64,000 bases of DNA from contig NZ_AP024828.1 in assembly GCF_019668465.1 (NCBI RefSeq), positions 2,108,001 through 2,172,000 of the forward strand, read 5' to 3'. This DNA comes from Mycobacterium senriense. GTDB lineage: Bacteria > Actinomycetota > Actinomycetes > Mycobacteriales > Mycobacteriaceae. This document shows, piece after piece, positions 1-8,724 of this stretch. The translations under genes and the position numbers were made by a program. Position 1 is the first letter of the stretch. Every line of letters begins with the position of its first letter. A model generated the notes under the pieces. The model was not told the DNA's origin, searched no databases, and saw only the letters and a program-made list of their open reading frames with translations.

Positions 1-1
1 G

Positions 2-658
2 GGCAGCGGCAAATCGACGCTGCTGCGACTGATCGCCGGCCTGGACCTACCCACCGGTGGACGGATCGAGATCGATGGCGTATCCGTCCGGGGGATCGAC
101 CCGCGCTGCGCCGTGGTGTTCCAGGAACCCCGCCTACTGCCCTGGCGGTCGCTGTCGGCCAACGTCGAGTTCGGCCTGACACCGGGCAAAGTCCGGTCGA
201 AAGGCTCTGCGGCAGTGCAGCATTGGCCGGACGTCGTCGGCTTGACCAAATTTCGCGATCATTATCCGCGGCAAGTGTCCGGGGGTATGGCGCAACGTGC
301 GGGCCTGGCCCGGGCCCTGGCCCGGCGCCCCAGCGTTCTGCTGCTCGACGAGCCGCTGGCCGCCCTCGATGCGCTGACCCGCCTGCGCATGCAGGATCTG
401 CTCGACACGGTGCAGCAAGAGGCCGGTACCACGACGGTGCTGGTGACGCACGACGTGGACGAGGCGGTGATTCTCGCCGACCGGGTGCTGATCCTGCGCG
501 CCGAGGCGACCGGCGGCGCCCGCATCGTCGCGGAATTCGACATCCCGATTCCCAAGCCACGCGACCGCGGTGACCCGCGTGTATCACCGCGCTGCGCGAC
601 CAGCTGTTGGACGAACTCGGCGTCCCCCGACGCGGTGGTGCCACCGTGTCGTCCGTGA
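2..658 (+). CDS. ABC transporter ATPase, SsuB/TauB type, 5' partial and frameshifted near 3' end
   Basis: ATP-hydrolysing subunit of a nitrate/sulfonate/taurine-type importer. The window opens inside the Walker A motif (GSGKST), so the N-terminus is missing. The Q-loop (VFQEPRLLPW), signature VSGGM, Walker B LLLDEP and H-loop VTHD are all present. After DPRV at about base 575 the frame loses family similarity and stops at 658. The next frame instead reads ITALRDQLLDELGV and runs to a TGA at 681-683 that overlaps the next gene's GTG. A single-base indel near 575 is therefore likely. Whether this abolishes function is unclear, because only the C-terminal tail changes. The exact substrate cannot be told. 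Confidence 0.85.
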   Translation, partial: GSGKSTLLRLIAGLDLPTGGRIEIDGVSVRGIDPRCAVVFQEPRLLPWRSLSANVEFGLTPGKVRSKGSAAVQHWPDVVGLTKFRDHYPRQVSGGMAQRAGLARALARRPSVLLLDEPLAALDALTRLRMQDLLDTVQQEAGTTTVLVTHDVDEAVILADRVLILRAEATGGARIVAEFDIPIPKPRDRGDPRVSPRCATSCWTNSASPDAVVPPCRP

Positions 659-680
659 TCGATGAGGAGGCGAAAACCTC

Positions 681-1648
681 GTGAAACGGCGGTATCTGAC
701 GACAATGGCGATGACCGCCGCAGTGGTCATCGCGGCGTCCGCCTGCTGTTCGAGCAACGGCACGGCGACGGCGAAGGACCTCCACCTGGACTACGCCTAC
801 TACAACCCGCTGAGCCTGGTCATCCGCGATCAGCACCTGCTCGAAAAGCAGGGTTACAACGTCACTTGGGTGCTGTCGCAGGGCAGTAACAAGGCCAATG
901 AGGGACTACGGTCAAAGGCGCTGGACTTCGGCTCCACCGGCGGTTCCCCCGCCCTATTAGCGCGGGCCAACGGCACGCCGATCAAGACCGTCGACGTATA
1001 TGCCAGGGGGAGTGGACGGCGCTGGTTGTCGCCAAGAACTCACCCATCAACTCCGTGGCTGATCTGAAGGGCAAAAAGGTCGCGGTCACCAAGGGGACCG
1101 ACCCCTACTTCTTCCTGTTGCAATCGCTTGCGACAGCCGGGCTTTCGCCCGCTGACATCGAGATCGTCAACTTGCAGCACGCCGACGGCAAAACCGCACT
1201 GGAGCGCGGCGATGTCGACGCGTGGTCGGGGTTGGACCCGTTCATGGCCGAGACGATTCAGCAGCAGGGTTCCCGCATCATCTACCGCAACCCCGATTTC
1301 AATTCCGGCGGTGTCTTGAACGTGCGCGAGGACTTCATCACCGCCCATCCGGATTCCGTCCAGTTGGTGGCCAATACCTACGAGGAGGCCCGCAAGTGGG
1401 CAACGAAGCACCCGGCCGAGCTGGCGGCATTGCTGGCCTCGCAGGCGAAGGTACCGCTGAGCGTGGCGCAAGAGGAGTTGGGCCGAACGGCATTGGACAT
1501 CTCACCGGTGCCGGACGATTCGCTGCGCGCGGTGCTGACCAGGGTGGTGCCGCTGGCCGTGGCGGACGGCGATATCAAATCCGAGGACGCCGGCCGCAGC
1601 GCACTGAGCACACTGTTCGAGCCGAAATTCGCTCAGCAAGCACACTGA
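681..1648 (+). pseudogene. ABC transporter substrate-binding lipoprotein, sulfonate type, frameshifted
   Basis: Periplasmic-side binding protein of the same importer. From the GTG at 681 the product has a signal peptide ending in a lipobox-like ASAC (Cys22), then a SsuA-like N-lobe. The frame breaks near 1003-1008. The expected continuation (GEWTALVVAKNSPINS, then VADLKGKKVAVTKGTDPYF) is found one base back and stays open to 1648. A one-base deletion, or a sequencing error, would explain it. Both halves are otherwise well conserved, so the event is recent or artefactual. The next gene overlaps its stop. Confidence 0.75.
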
Positions 1649-2421
1649 CGCCCAAGACCGGGCGGCTGGCTAAGTTGCCGCTCGTGCTGGTCGGGCTGAT
1701 CGTCCCGGTACTGCTGCTGGTGATCTGGCAGCTTGCCACGGCGGTTACCGGTTTTTTCGCCGCCAGCCAGCTGCCGCCTCCCGCCGATGTGGTGTCCGCA
1801 CTAAGCGGCCTACTTCGGCACGGCGAACTGTGGACACACCTCGAGGCCAGTGGTTCGCGGGTGTTGGTCGGCTACCTGGCCGGCGCCGGCGTCGCCCTGG
1901 TGCTGGGTTCACTGGTCGGCCTCTCGGTCACGGTGCGCAGGCTGCTGGCTCCCACCCTGGGCGCCTTCCGGACCGTGCCGTCCTTGGCGTGGGTGCCGTT
2001 GCTGCTCTTATGGTTTGGCATCGATGAGACGCCGAAGATCCTCATGGTGGCCATCGGCGCGTTCTTCCCGATCTATACGACGACGGCGTCGGCGCTTTCC
2101 CATGTCGACCCCCGTTTGCTGGAGGTCGGACGGGCCTATGGGCGGCACGGCGCCTCGCTGTTGGCGACGGTGATGTTGCCGGCCGCGGCGCCCGAGTTGG
2201 TCAACGGGCTGCGGCTGGGCCTGGCGAACGCGTGGCTTTTCGTGGTCGCGGCCGAGCTGATCGCGTCCTCGAAGGGACTCGGGTTTCTTCTCATCGACAG
2301 TCAAAACAGCGGCCGCACCGACGTGATGCTGCTGGCCATCGTGCTGTTGGCCGGGTTGGGCAAGCTCACCGACGGGGCCCTGGGCGCCGTCGAGACCCGG
2401 ATCGTGCGGCGGCGCGGGTAG
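1645..2421 (+). CDS. ABC transporter permease, SsuC/TauC type
   Basis: Membrane channel subunit of the importer. It has about six hydrophobic segments and an EAA-like loop (EVGRAYGRHGASLLATVMLPAAAPELVNG is split here only by description: EVGRAYGRHGAS then LPAAAPELVNG). The expected start lies where TGA of the binding-protein gene is overlapped, but the codon there is CTG at 1645 rather than ATG or GTG. The next in-frame alternatives are TTG at 1675 and GTG at 1684. The 3' end overlaps the convergent DUF998 gene by 56 bp. With two frameshifts upstream, the operon may be decaying. Confidence 0.75.
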   Translation: MTPKTGRLAKLPLVLVGLIVPVLLLVIWQLATAVTGFFAASQLPPPADVVSALSGLLRHGELWTHLEASGSRVLVGYLAGAGVALVLGSLVGLSVTVRRLLAPTLGAFRTVPSLAWVPLLLLWFGIDETPKILMVAIGAFFPIYTTTASALSHVDPRLLEVGRAYGRHGASLLATVMLPAAAPELVNGLRLGLANAWLFVVAAELIASSKGLGFLLIDSQNSGRTDVMLLAIVLLAGLGKLTDGALGAVETRIVRRRG

Positions 2422-3061
2422 TTCCCACCAGCAGGCAAGCGGCGGTGAGCAACTGCCAGCCGGTGATCGAGTACACGCTGCCGCGTTCCCACGCGCCGTC
2501 GGGCAGCAGAAACGTCGTTGCCGTCGCCGATTTGATCATCAGCATGGCCAAGCACAACAGGCCAAGGGCCGCAATGGCTTTGGACAACCCGCGATACCGG
2601 CGCCAAGCGGCAAGCGGCCCGATGACGCCGGACCCCAGCAAGATCGCGGCGTTGCCCCCGGCAATGGCCAGCACAGCACCGGCAACGTGCACCGCGCCGC
2701 CGTGCACTGTCCCGATCACGATGTTGCCGACGGCGTTCGTGGCGACGGCGCCCAAAAACAGTCGGGCCCTTCGGTTGTCGGGAACCCCCACGATCAGCGA
2801 TGCCCCCAGAAGGAACAGGATGCCCTGCAGATAGAACGCCGCATGCATCAAGTAGGCGCGGGGCGAGTAGATCGGACGGCCGTGAACCAGCGTGCCGCCG
2901 GGAAGGCCGAGGTCGCTGATGTAGTCGCGTGCATAGCTGTAGGCCGGCTCGAACGCCCCGGCGGCGATCGCCTCCAGGACCAGGTAACTCACGGCGGCCA
3001 CCACCCACAGGGCTGCTCCCCGCGCGCTGGCCAGATTGTGTCGTTCCATTTTGGTGGACAT
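2366..3061 (-). CDS. DUF998 family membrane protein
   Basis: Predicted integral membrane protein of 231 residues. It has about six hydrophobic helices and the DUF998-type feature of a conserved extracellular loop after helix 1 (YARDYISDLG). The start is ATG at 3061, preceding MSTKMERHN. It is divergent from the lipoprotein hydrolase gene with only 38 bp between starts, so promoters overlap. The 3' end runs into the ABC permease gene on the other strand. Function is unknown; DUF998 members are uncharacterised membrane proteins. Confidence 0.75.
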   Translation of the reverse strand: MSTKMERHNLASARGAALWVVAAVSYLVLEAIAAGAFEPAYSYARDYISDLGLPGGTLVHGRPIYSPRAYLMHAAFYLQGILFLLGASLIVGVPDNRRARLFLGAVATNAVGNIVIGTVHGGAVHVAGAVLAIAGGNAAILLGSGVIGPLAAWRRYRGLSKAIAALGLLCLAMLMIKSATATTFLLPDGAWERGSVYSITGWQLLTAACLLVGTTRAAARSGSRRRPGPRR

Positions 3062-3099
3062 GCTTTCACGTGGGGCCCGGCTAGCCGCACAATAGCGCG

Positions 3100-4062
3100 A
3101 TGCGTGCAGTCCGGGAGATCCGAAGATTCGCGGCGGGTTCTCGTCGATGCCTGCTGGCCGCCACGCTGCTGGTTGCCCTCCTGGGATGCGGCGGCCCGGC
3201 ACACAACCACGGTGTGCCGTCGTCGGGCGGGGTGTTCGCGGGCCCGATCCAGATCGGCAACGGACGGCACCTGTACCTCGAATGCCACGGAAAGGGCGGG
3301 CCCACAGTCATTTTGGAGTCCGGTTACCACAACTCAGCGGATCCGTGGAGTCACTCCGATGCCGCCGCGCCGGCCACGGGGCCGGCCGTGCTGCCGGCCC
3401 TGGCCGCCGACCACCGCGTCTGCGCCTACGACCGGCCCGGCACCCTGCGCTATCCCGATCCGCCCAGCATCACCGACCGCAGTTCGCCGGTCGCGATGCC
3501 CCGCACCGCGCAGGACGTTGTCCAGGATCTGCATGCGTTACTCGCCGCCGCCCATCTTCCGGGCCCGTACGTCCTGGTCGGGCACTCGCTGGGCGGGCTG
3601 TTCATCCGGCTGTACGCGCAGACCTATCCCGATCAGGTGCGGGCGCTGGCGTTCGTCGACGCCTTTCCGGTTGAGATACCGGGCCTGCTGGGCGTGGACT
3701 GGCCGACCTATCGCCAGGCGTTGGACCAGCCGCTGCCCCAGTTCGCGAACTCGCCTGGGTTTGAGGAGATCGACATCGAGAAGAGTGTCGCCCAGGTCGG
3801 CGCTGCCCCGGCGTTCCCACCCGTTCCCACCGTCGTGCTGACCAGGACCGAACCTTTCGCGATCGCGGGCACCGTCTCACCCGAGCAGGGCGCCAAGCTC
3901 GAGCGGGCGTGGCGAGAGGCCTCGGCGGATCTGATCGCGCTGCGGCCGCAGACACCGCACCTGATCGCGACCGGCAGCGACCACTTCATCCAGATCCACC
4001 AGCCCGATTTGGTGGCGGCCGGCGTGCGTCTGGCGACGCAACGGTCCGCCCCAACCCGGTGA
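3100..4062 (+). CDS. alpha/beta-hydrolase, putative lipoprotein
   Basis: Serine hydrolase of 320 residues. A basic N-terminus and hydrophobic stretch lead to the lipobox LLGC with Cys30, suggesting export and lipid anchoring. The nucleophile elbow is GHSLGG with Ser163, the oxyanion region is LESGYHNSA, and a C-terminal SDHFIQIHQP supplies the likely catalytic His. The substrate is unknown; an ester or lipid is plausible from the fold and location. The ATG at 3100 lies 38 bp from the divergent DUF998 start, with no clear Shine-Dalgarno sequence. Confidence 0.8.
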   Translation: MRAVREIRRFAAGSRRCLLAATLLVALLGCGGPAHNHGVPSSGGVFAGPIQIGNGRHLYLECHGKGGPTVILESGYHNSADPWSHSDAAAPATGPAVLPALAADHRVCAYDRPGTLRYPDPPSITDRSSPVAMPRTAQDVVQDLHALLAAAHLPGPYVLVGHSLGGLFIRLYAQTYPDQVRALAFVDAFPVEIPGLLGVDWPTYRQALDQPLPQFANSPGFEEIDIEKSVAQVGAAPAFPPVPTVVLTRTEPFAIAGTVSPEQGAKLERAWREASADLIALRPQTPHLIATGSDHFIQIHQPDLVAAGVRLATQRSAPTR

Positions 4063-4107
4063 TTCGTAGCTGCGGCATACTCGGCCAATGACCGAAGCTA
4101 ACGACGA

Positions 4108-4917
4108 ATGAGCGTGACCATACTGCTGGCCGCGCTCGCTTCGGCCGAATTCGCCGGCCTCGTCGCCCTCGGAGTCCTGTTGATCGTGTCGCGACGGCAG
4201 CTCAATGGAGCACGCGCCGCGCTGGAGCGCAGCCGCCGTAGCAGTGGCCGGCGCCGACGGCGCCGCGGCGTCGCGCCCGTCGCGATCAGGACCGCATTCA
4301 AGACGGCCGATTCGCTACTGACGAAAGGCGTTGGCGCCACGGTTCGCAACTCGGTCGAAGACCTCGCCGGCTGGGCGCAGGTTGAACGGCCCGATCTCGC
4401 CCGCATCGCCGCCGACGGCGATGTCGTCATCGCCTTCTCCGACATCGAGAATTCGACCGCCAACAACGAGGCCCTGGGCGACCAAGGATGGGTGAAGGTG
4501 CTGGACAGGCACAACAAACTCATCCACAAATTCGTCGACAACCACAACGGCCACGTGGTGAAGAATCAAGGCGATGGATTCATGATGGCCTTCGCCGATC
4601 CTCGCCAAGCCGTGCTGTGCGGCATCGGCGTGCAACGCGCCCTCCTCGACAACCCGGACCGCTGGGAAGGCATCCGCGTCCGAATCGGCGTTCATGTCGG
4701 CCCGTCGGTCAGGCGCGGCGACGACTTGTTCGGGCGCCATGTCGCGATGGCGGCTCGCGTTGCCGGACAAGCCGAAGGCGGTGAGATTCTCGTCAGTGAG
4801 CCGGTGCGCGACGCGGTCGACGGCACACCCGATATCGAGCTGTGCGAACCGTACGAGGCCGAACTCAAAGGCCTACAGGGGACGCATAATCTCTATCCGG
4901 TCAAGGTGTCCGACTGA
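4108..4917 (+). CDS. membrane-anchored class III adenylate/guanylate cyclase
   Basis: 269 residues. One N-terminal membrane helix (about residues 4-27), a basic linker, then a class III cyclase homology domain from about residue 105. The two metal-binding aspartates are visible as Asp112 in FSDIENST and Asp156 in NQGDGF, and the dimer/substrate region reads [15 protein letters not shown]. It should make cAMP or cGMP as a dimer; base specificity was not determined. Mycobacteria carry many such cyclases. It stands alone, followed by a convergent acetyltransferase gene. Confidence 0.85.
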   Translation: MSVTILLAALASAEFAGLVALGVLLIVSRRQLNGARAALERSRRSSGRRRRRRGVAPVAIRTAFKTADSLLTKGVGATVRNSVEDLAGWAQVERPDLARIAADGDVVIAFSDIENSTANNEALGDQGWVKVLDRHNKLIHKFVDNHNGHVVKNQGDGFMMAFADPRQAVLCGIGVQRALLDNPDRWEGIRVRIGVHVGPSVRRGDDLFGRHVAMAARVAGQAEGGEILVSEPVRDAVDGTPDIELCEPYEAELKGLQGTHNLYPVKVSD

Positions 4918-4933
4918 CCGGACGTCGCTGCGC

Positions 4934-6151
4934 CTAGAAGAAGGTCCCGGCGTGCGGCGCTTCGGGCACCGCGAACAGTTGATCGGCCACGTCCAGCGTG
5001 GCCGTATCGTCAGCCCGGGCCAGCCCGGCGGCGGCGAGACTGCGCCAGCGCGTGCCGCCGAGCAGGGCGGCGCCCAGCCCCTCGATCCCGACGTGGACGT
5101 CGGCGCGGCGGGTCGTCGGTTCGGCGCCGTCGCCGGTGATGGTGAAGCTCGCTGAATTGCTGGGCAGCACTGGGTCATTCACCGCGATCGTGACGGTCCC
5201 GCCGCCGACGTAGGAGCGCGCCGCCAGTGCACGCTGGGCATCGATGACCCGCAGCCACGTTTCGTCGTGCACCGCGGTGACCTTCGCCGCCCGGCGATCA
5301 ACGAACAGCCAGGGCAGCGCGTCGTCGATGGGTAGCATCCAAAACATCACTCGGTGAACGAGATCCAGGCCGAGCAGGAATCGCAGCAACCCGAGATAGG
5401 CCTCGGCGGTGGGCGCGAAGAAATCCTCGACCACGACGGTGCGCTGGTCGCTGACGAACCAATTCTCGGTGCCGACGGGCCGGTACCGGGCGAACCCCGA
5501 CTCGGCGCCGGGTTCGCCATGAACGGCGACATACCAAGCTCCCGGCGAGGATTCGGTGCGACGCCGTGCGCTCCGCCACCACGTCCGCGGGCGGTCGATG
5601 GTCCCGGGACGGGACGGACGATTGGTGTCATAGACGCGGGGCAAGGTGTCCCAGACCTCGTCGGCGCCGAGCAACCGCACCGGACCACCCAACCCGACCT
5701 CGGGCCGCAACGCTGCCCGCGCGCTCGTAATCTCCACGCTCTGAAAGGAACTCGCCACCCCGTAGCCGTATCGCTCATAGATGGTGGCCTCCGACGCCCG
5801 CAATGACGCGACCACCTCACCGCGCTCGGCGATGTCGTGCAGCTGGTGCCGGATCAGCGTGGTGGCGACGCCCCTTCGGGTGTGCGACGGCAGCACCCCG
5901 ATATGAGTCACGGCGGCGTGGCTGACGGCGGCTCCGCCGGGAAGGGTCAGGGTGCTCGTCACGGCGTCCGCGGTGCCGGCGAGTTCTCCGTCGACGAATG
6001 CGCCGATGGTGCGGCCGGGGTCGAGCAGCTTGGTGATCTGGTCGGGCGGCAGGTTCGAGATGGGCGGCAGGCCCACCATCGCGGTGCGAAACAATCTCGC
6101 CGCGGCGACGAGGTCGTCCTCGGTGTCGAGAACCCGGATCTCGGTGGTCAT
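4934..6151 (-). CDS. Eis-like GNAT N-acetyltransferase
   Basis: 405 residues, close to the roughly 408 of Eis (enhanced intracellular survival), a hexameric acetyl-CoA-dependent lysine/aminoglycoside acetyltransferase. The acetyl-CoA loop is GVLPSHTRRGVATTL (about 85-99). The catalytic-acid tyrosine region is IYERYGYG (Tyr125 in the position of Eis Tyr126), and the chain ends in Phe, whose C-terminal carboxylate acts as base in Eis. It has a two-GNAT plus sterol-carrier-like C-terminal layout. In M. tuberculosis eis (Rv2416c) lies elsewhere, so this may be a paralogue. Confidence 0.85.
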   Translation of the reverse strand: MTTEIRVLDTEDDLVAAARLFRTAMVGLPPISNLPPDQITKLLDPGRTIGAFVDGELAGTADAVTSTLTLPGGAAVSHAAVTHIGVLPSHTRRGVATTLIRHQLHDIAERGEVVASLRASEATIYERYGYGVASSFQSVEITSARAALRPEVGLGGPVRLLGADEVWDTLPRVYDTNRPSRPGTIDRPRTWWRSARRRTESSPGAWYVAVHGEPGAESGFARYRPVGTENWFVSDQRTVVVEDFFAPTAEAYLGLLRFLLGLDLVHRVMFWMLPIDDALPWLFVDRRAAKVTAVHDETWLRVIDAQRALAARSYVGGGTVTIAVNDPVLPSNSASFTITGDGAEPTTRRADVHVGIEGLGAALLGGTRWRSLAAAGLARADDTATLDVADQLFAVPEAPHAGTFF

Positions 6152-6181
6152 CCGGTCATCATGTCGCGCCCGCGCACGGCC

Positions 6182-6595
6182 TCACCCGATGGGTGTGATG
6201 CCCGCGTTCGAAATCGTGAACCCATGGCCCGAGGGCACGGTGCAGGTGACGCCGTCGGCCTTGGACGCACAGCTGAACGGACCGACCGCGGCGGTCTGGC
6301 CGTAGGCCAGGACCGGCGTGCCGATTCCCGGGTTGCCGAGGCATGAAACACCCGTGCAGTTCGTGACCACGCCGGTCGTGGACAGGCGCACTGATGCGGG
6401 AGGCTCGTTGCTCTGGCAATAGGCCTCGTCGGGGATGCCCGCATCCCGCTGGTAGTCGACCTCGCAACTGATGTTGCGCGACGGCGACAAAAAGGCACAC
6501 ACCGACGCGGTGCACACCGGGTTGTCCGCGACCGCCCGGGGCGCCCCCACCCAGCAGACGACGACCCCGAGTGCCGCGATGACCGCACGCTTCAT
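6182..6595 (-). CDS. secreted cysteine-rich protein of unknown function
   Basis: 137 residues with a clear Sec signal peptide (MKRAVIAALGVVVCWVGAPRAVA, cleavage near ADN; described in two parts MKRAVIAALG and VVVCWVGAPRAVA). The mature part has eight cysteines, compatible with four disulfides. It resembles small mycobacterial secreted proteins with a DUF6636-like layout, but the family name is tentative. It is transcribed away from the acyl-CoA dehydrogenase gene's 3' end with a short gap. Nothing in the sequence points to a ligand or enzyme activity. Confidence 0.7.
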   Translation of the reverse strand: MKRAVIAALGVVVCWVGAPRAVADNPVCTASVCAFLSPSRNISCEVDYQRDAGIPDEAYCQSNEPPASVRLSTTGVVTNCTGVSCLGNPGIGTPVLAYGQTAAVGPFSCASKADGVTCTVPSGHGFTISNAGITPIG

Positions 6596-6656
6596 GTCAG
6601 CCCCTTACGGTTGGTGTGCCGCAGAAGCTATCAGACGCCAGGCACTTCTACGCCTG

Positions 6657-7868
6657 CTAACGGATGGGCAGGCCGGTCACCGCCCGCGATATCACCAACC
6701 GCTGGATCTCGCTCGTGCCCTCGAAGATCGTGAAGATCTTTGCGTCACGGTGCATGCGCTCCACCGGGTAGTCGCGGGTGTAGCCGTTGCCGCCCAGGAT
6801 CTGGATAGCCTCGTCGGTGACGTAGACCGCGGCCTCGCTCGCGACCAGCTTGGCCATCGACCCCTCGGCCGAGTCGAAGTTCTGGTTGTTGCGGGCCATC
6901 CAGCCGGCCCGCCACACCAGCAGGCGGGCCGCGTCGATACGGCTCTTCATATCCGCGAGCTTGAACGCCACCGCCTGGAATTCACCGATCTTGCGGCCGA
7001 ATTGCTCACGCTGGCAGGCGTATTCGAGCGCGTACTCGTAGGCGGCCCGCGCGACGCCGACGGCCATCGCTCCGACCGTGGGCCGGGTGCGCTCGAAGGT
7101 CTTCATCGCCGCCTGGCCACCCGTGGAGGCACCGGACTTCACGCGGGCGATCCGGGCCTCGAATTTCTCCCGACCGCCGAGGATGGCGTCCTCGGGCAGG
7201 CGGACGTTGTCGAGCACCACCTCGGCGGTGTGCGACGCGCGGATGCCGTGCTTCTTGAACTTCTGGCCCTGCGCCAGACCTTTGGTGTCCGGTCCGATGA
7301 CAAAGCTGGCCTGGCCGCGGGTACCAAGCTCGGGATAGACCGAGGCCACCACGATGTGCACGTTGGCGATGCCGCCGTTGGTGGCCCAGGTCTTGGTGCC
7401 GTTGAGCACCCACTCACCGGCCGCCTCGTCGTAGCGCGCCCGGGTGCGGATGCCGCCGACGTCAGAACCCGCGTCGGGCTCCGATGAGCAGAAGGCACCC
7501 AGCTTGGGTTCGTCGGAGGTACCGAACATCTCGGGAAGCCAGCGTCCCAGTTGTTCGGGAGTCCCGTTGCCCGCCAACGCCGCTGCGGCCAGGCCGGTGC
7601 CCATGATGGACAGCGCGATGCCGGCGTCACCCCAGAACATCTCCTCGAACGCGGTCAGTATCCCCAGCCCGGTCTCCTCGGCGGCCTGCTGTGCGAAGAA
7701 GTCGGGGGAGTACAGGCCGACCTTTGCCGCCTCCTGAATCACCGGCCACGGGGTTTCCTCCCGTTCGTCCCATTCGGCCGCGGCCGGTCGGATGACGTCG
7801 GCCGCGAACTTGTGCACCCAATCGCGCACCTCGATCACGTCGTCAGACAGTTGCATGGAGAATGTCAC
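6657..7868 (-). CDS. acyl-CoA dehydrogenase
   Basis: FAD-dependent oxidation of an acyl-CoA to the enoyl-CoA. 403 residues, with the ACAD signature regions [21 protein letters not shown] and [22 protein letters not shown] (read in segments [13 protein letters not shown] and [17 protein letters not shown]). The catalytic glutamate lies in the [10 protein letters not shown] motif near the C-terminus. A TetR gene lies immediately upstream on the same strand, 27 bp away, and probably controls it. The exact acyl chain or branched substrate cannot be told. Confidence 0.9.
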   Translation of the reverse strand: MTFSMQLSDDVIEVRDWVHKFAADVIRPAAAEWDEREETPWPVIQEAAKVGLYSPDFFAQQAAEETGLGILTAFEEMFWGDAGIALSIMGTGLAAAALAGNGTPEQLGRWLPEMFGTSDEPKLGAFCSSEPDAGSDVGGIRTRARYDEAAGEWVLNGTKTWATNGGIANVHIVVASVYPELGTRGQASFVIGPDTKGLAQGQKFKKHGIRASHTAEVVLDNVRLPEDAILGGREKFEARIARVKSGASTGGQAAMKTFERTRPTVGAMAVGVARAAYEYALEYACQREQFGRKIGEFQAVAFKLADMKSRIDAARLLVWRAGWMARNNQNFDSAEGSMAKLVASEAAVYVTDEAIQILGGNGYTRDYPVERMHRDAKIFTIFEGTSEIQRLVISRAVTGLPIR

Positions 7869-7895
7869 AGCTGTGCTCCTGAAATAGGTTGCTAA

Positions 7896-8498
7896 TTAAC
7901 GGTTTCTGTACTGGTCGAGGACGCTGACCGTCTGGTTGACCCACGCCTCGAAGTACCGTTCTTCATCGGTGTTGCCGGGCAGGCGACCGGTCAGTGCTTG
8001 CAGCGTCGCCGCGTAGGACAGCGACCCGATCGCGACGGCCGCGGCCGCTTCGGGATCGGGAATGCTGGTGCGGCCGGACCGATTCGACGCGGCCAGTTCG
8101 TCGGCGAAGCGTTGGTAGGCGTTGTCGGTGATCACCTGCCACGTCTTCTCGTCGAGATCGCCGAGCTCGTCGGGCTCCCGCAGCATCACCTTGAGCAGAT
8201 CCTCGCTCTGTTTGAGGTTGCTCCAGATCAACTGGCCGGCGATGCGCACCGCCCGCTCGACGCTGCCCGGCTGCCCTGCGTCGTATTGCTCTCGCGCGGC
8301 CACGATGCTGTCGATCCGGTGTGCGACCGCCGCCTCGAGCAGCTCGCGCTTGGAGCCGAAGTGCTTGTAGAGCGCGCCCGAGCCGGGCGCCAGCCCGGAC
8401 TCCCGCTGGATGTCGGCCACTGACGTCGCCGCGTAGCCCTTGGCGGCGAAGAGCCGCAGGGCTGCGGAGAGCAGCCGGTCGCGTCCCGAGGCGAGCAT
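7896..8498 (-). CDS. TetR family transcriptional regulator
   Basis: 200 residues with an N-terminal helix-turn-helix (LFAAKGYAATSVADIQRES, then GALYKHFGSKRELL). The ATG at 8498 (MLASGRDRLL) is preferred over an upstream in-frame start at 8528, because it begins the conserved domain and a near-palindromic operator ends one base before it. No Shine-Dalgarno sequence precedes 8498, so a leaderless mRNA is possible. The acyl-CoA dehydrogenase gene 27 bp downstream is the likely regulated partner. The ligand is unknown, probably an acyl-CoA. Confidence 0.85.
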   Translation of the reverse strand: MLASGRDRLLSAALRLFAAKGYAATSVADIQRESGLAPGSGALYKHFGSKRELLEAAVAHRIDSIVAAREQYDAGQPGSVERAVRIAGQLIWSNLKQSEDLLKVMLREPDELGDLDEKTWQVITDNAYQRFADELAASNRSGRTSIPDPEAAAAVAIGSLSYAATLQALTGRLPGNTDEERYFEAWVNQTVSVLDQYRNR

Positions 8499-8520
8499 GG
8501 TGAGAGAGTACTCACTCACC
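8499..8520. promoter_or_regulatory. near-palindromic operator before the TetR/acyl-CoA dehydrogenase operon
   Basis: Arms GGTGAG and CTCACC enclose a central AGTACT; 20 of 22 positions are symmetric. It abuts the TetR start codon, as expected for an autoregulatory operator. A TTGACC on the minus strand at 8523-8528 could be a -35 element. Site use is inferred. Confidence 0.6.
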
Positions 8521-8724
8521 CTGGTCAAGCCAAAATCGACCCCGTTTGGGCACGTGGAGGAGGAGAGGGCGCGGTGGCTGGCGTTAAATTCTTGCGAAAC
8601 GCCACTGCGCTTGATCGCGCCGGACCGGTACTGCTGTGAGGGTGGTACTCAGGTTGGTTGATAAGGACCCGGCGATCGTCTGAAGGAGCCTGACATTCGC
8701 GTCCTACCGCGTGTACAGCTGCCG

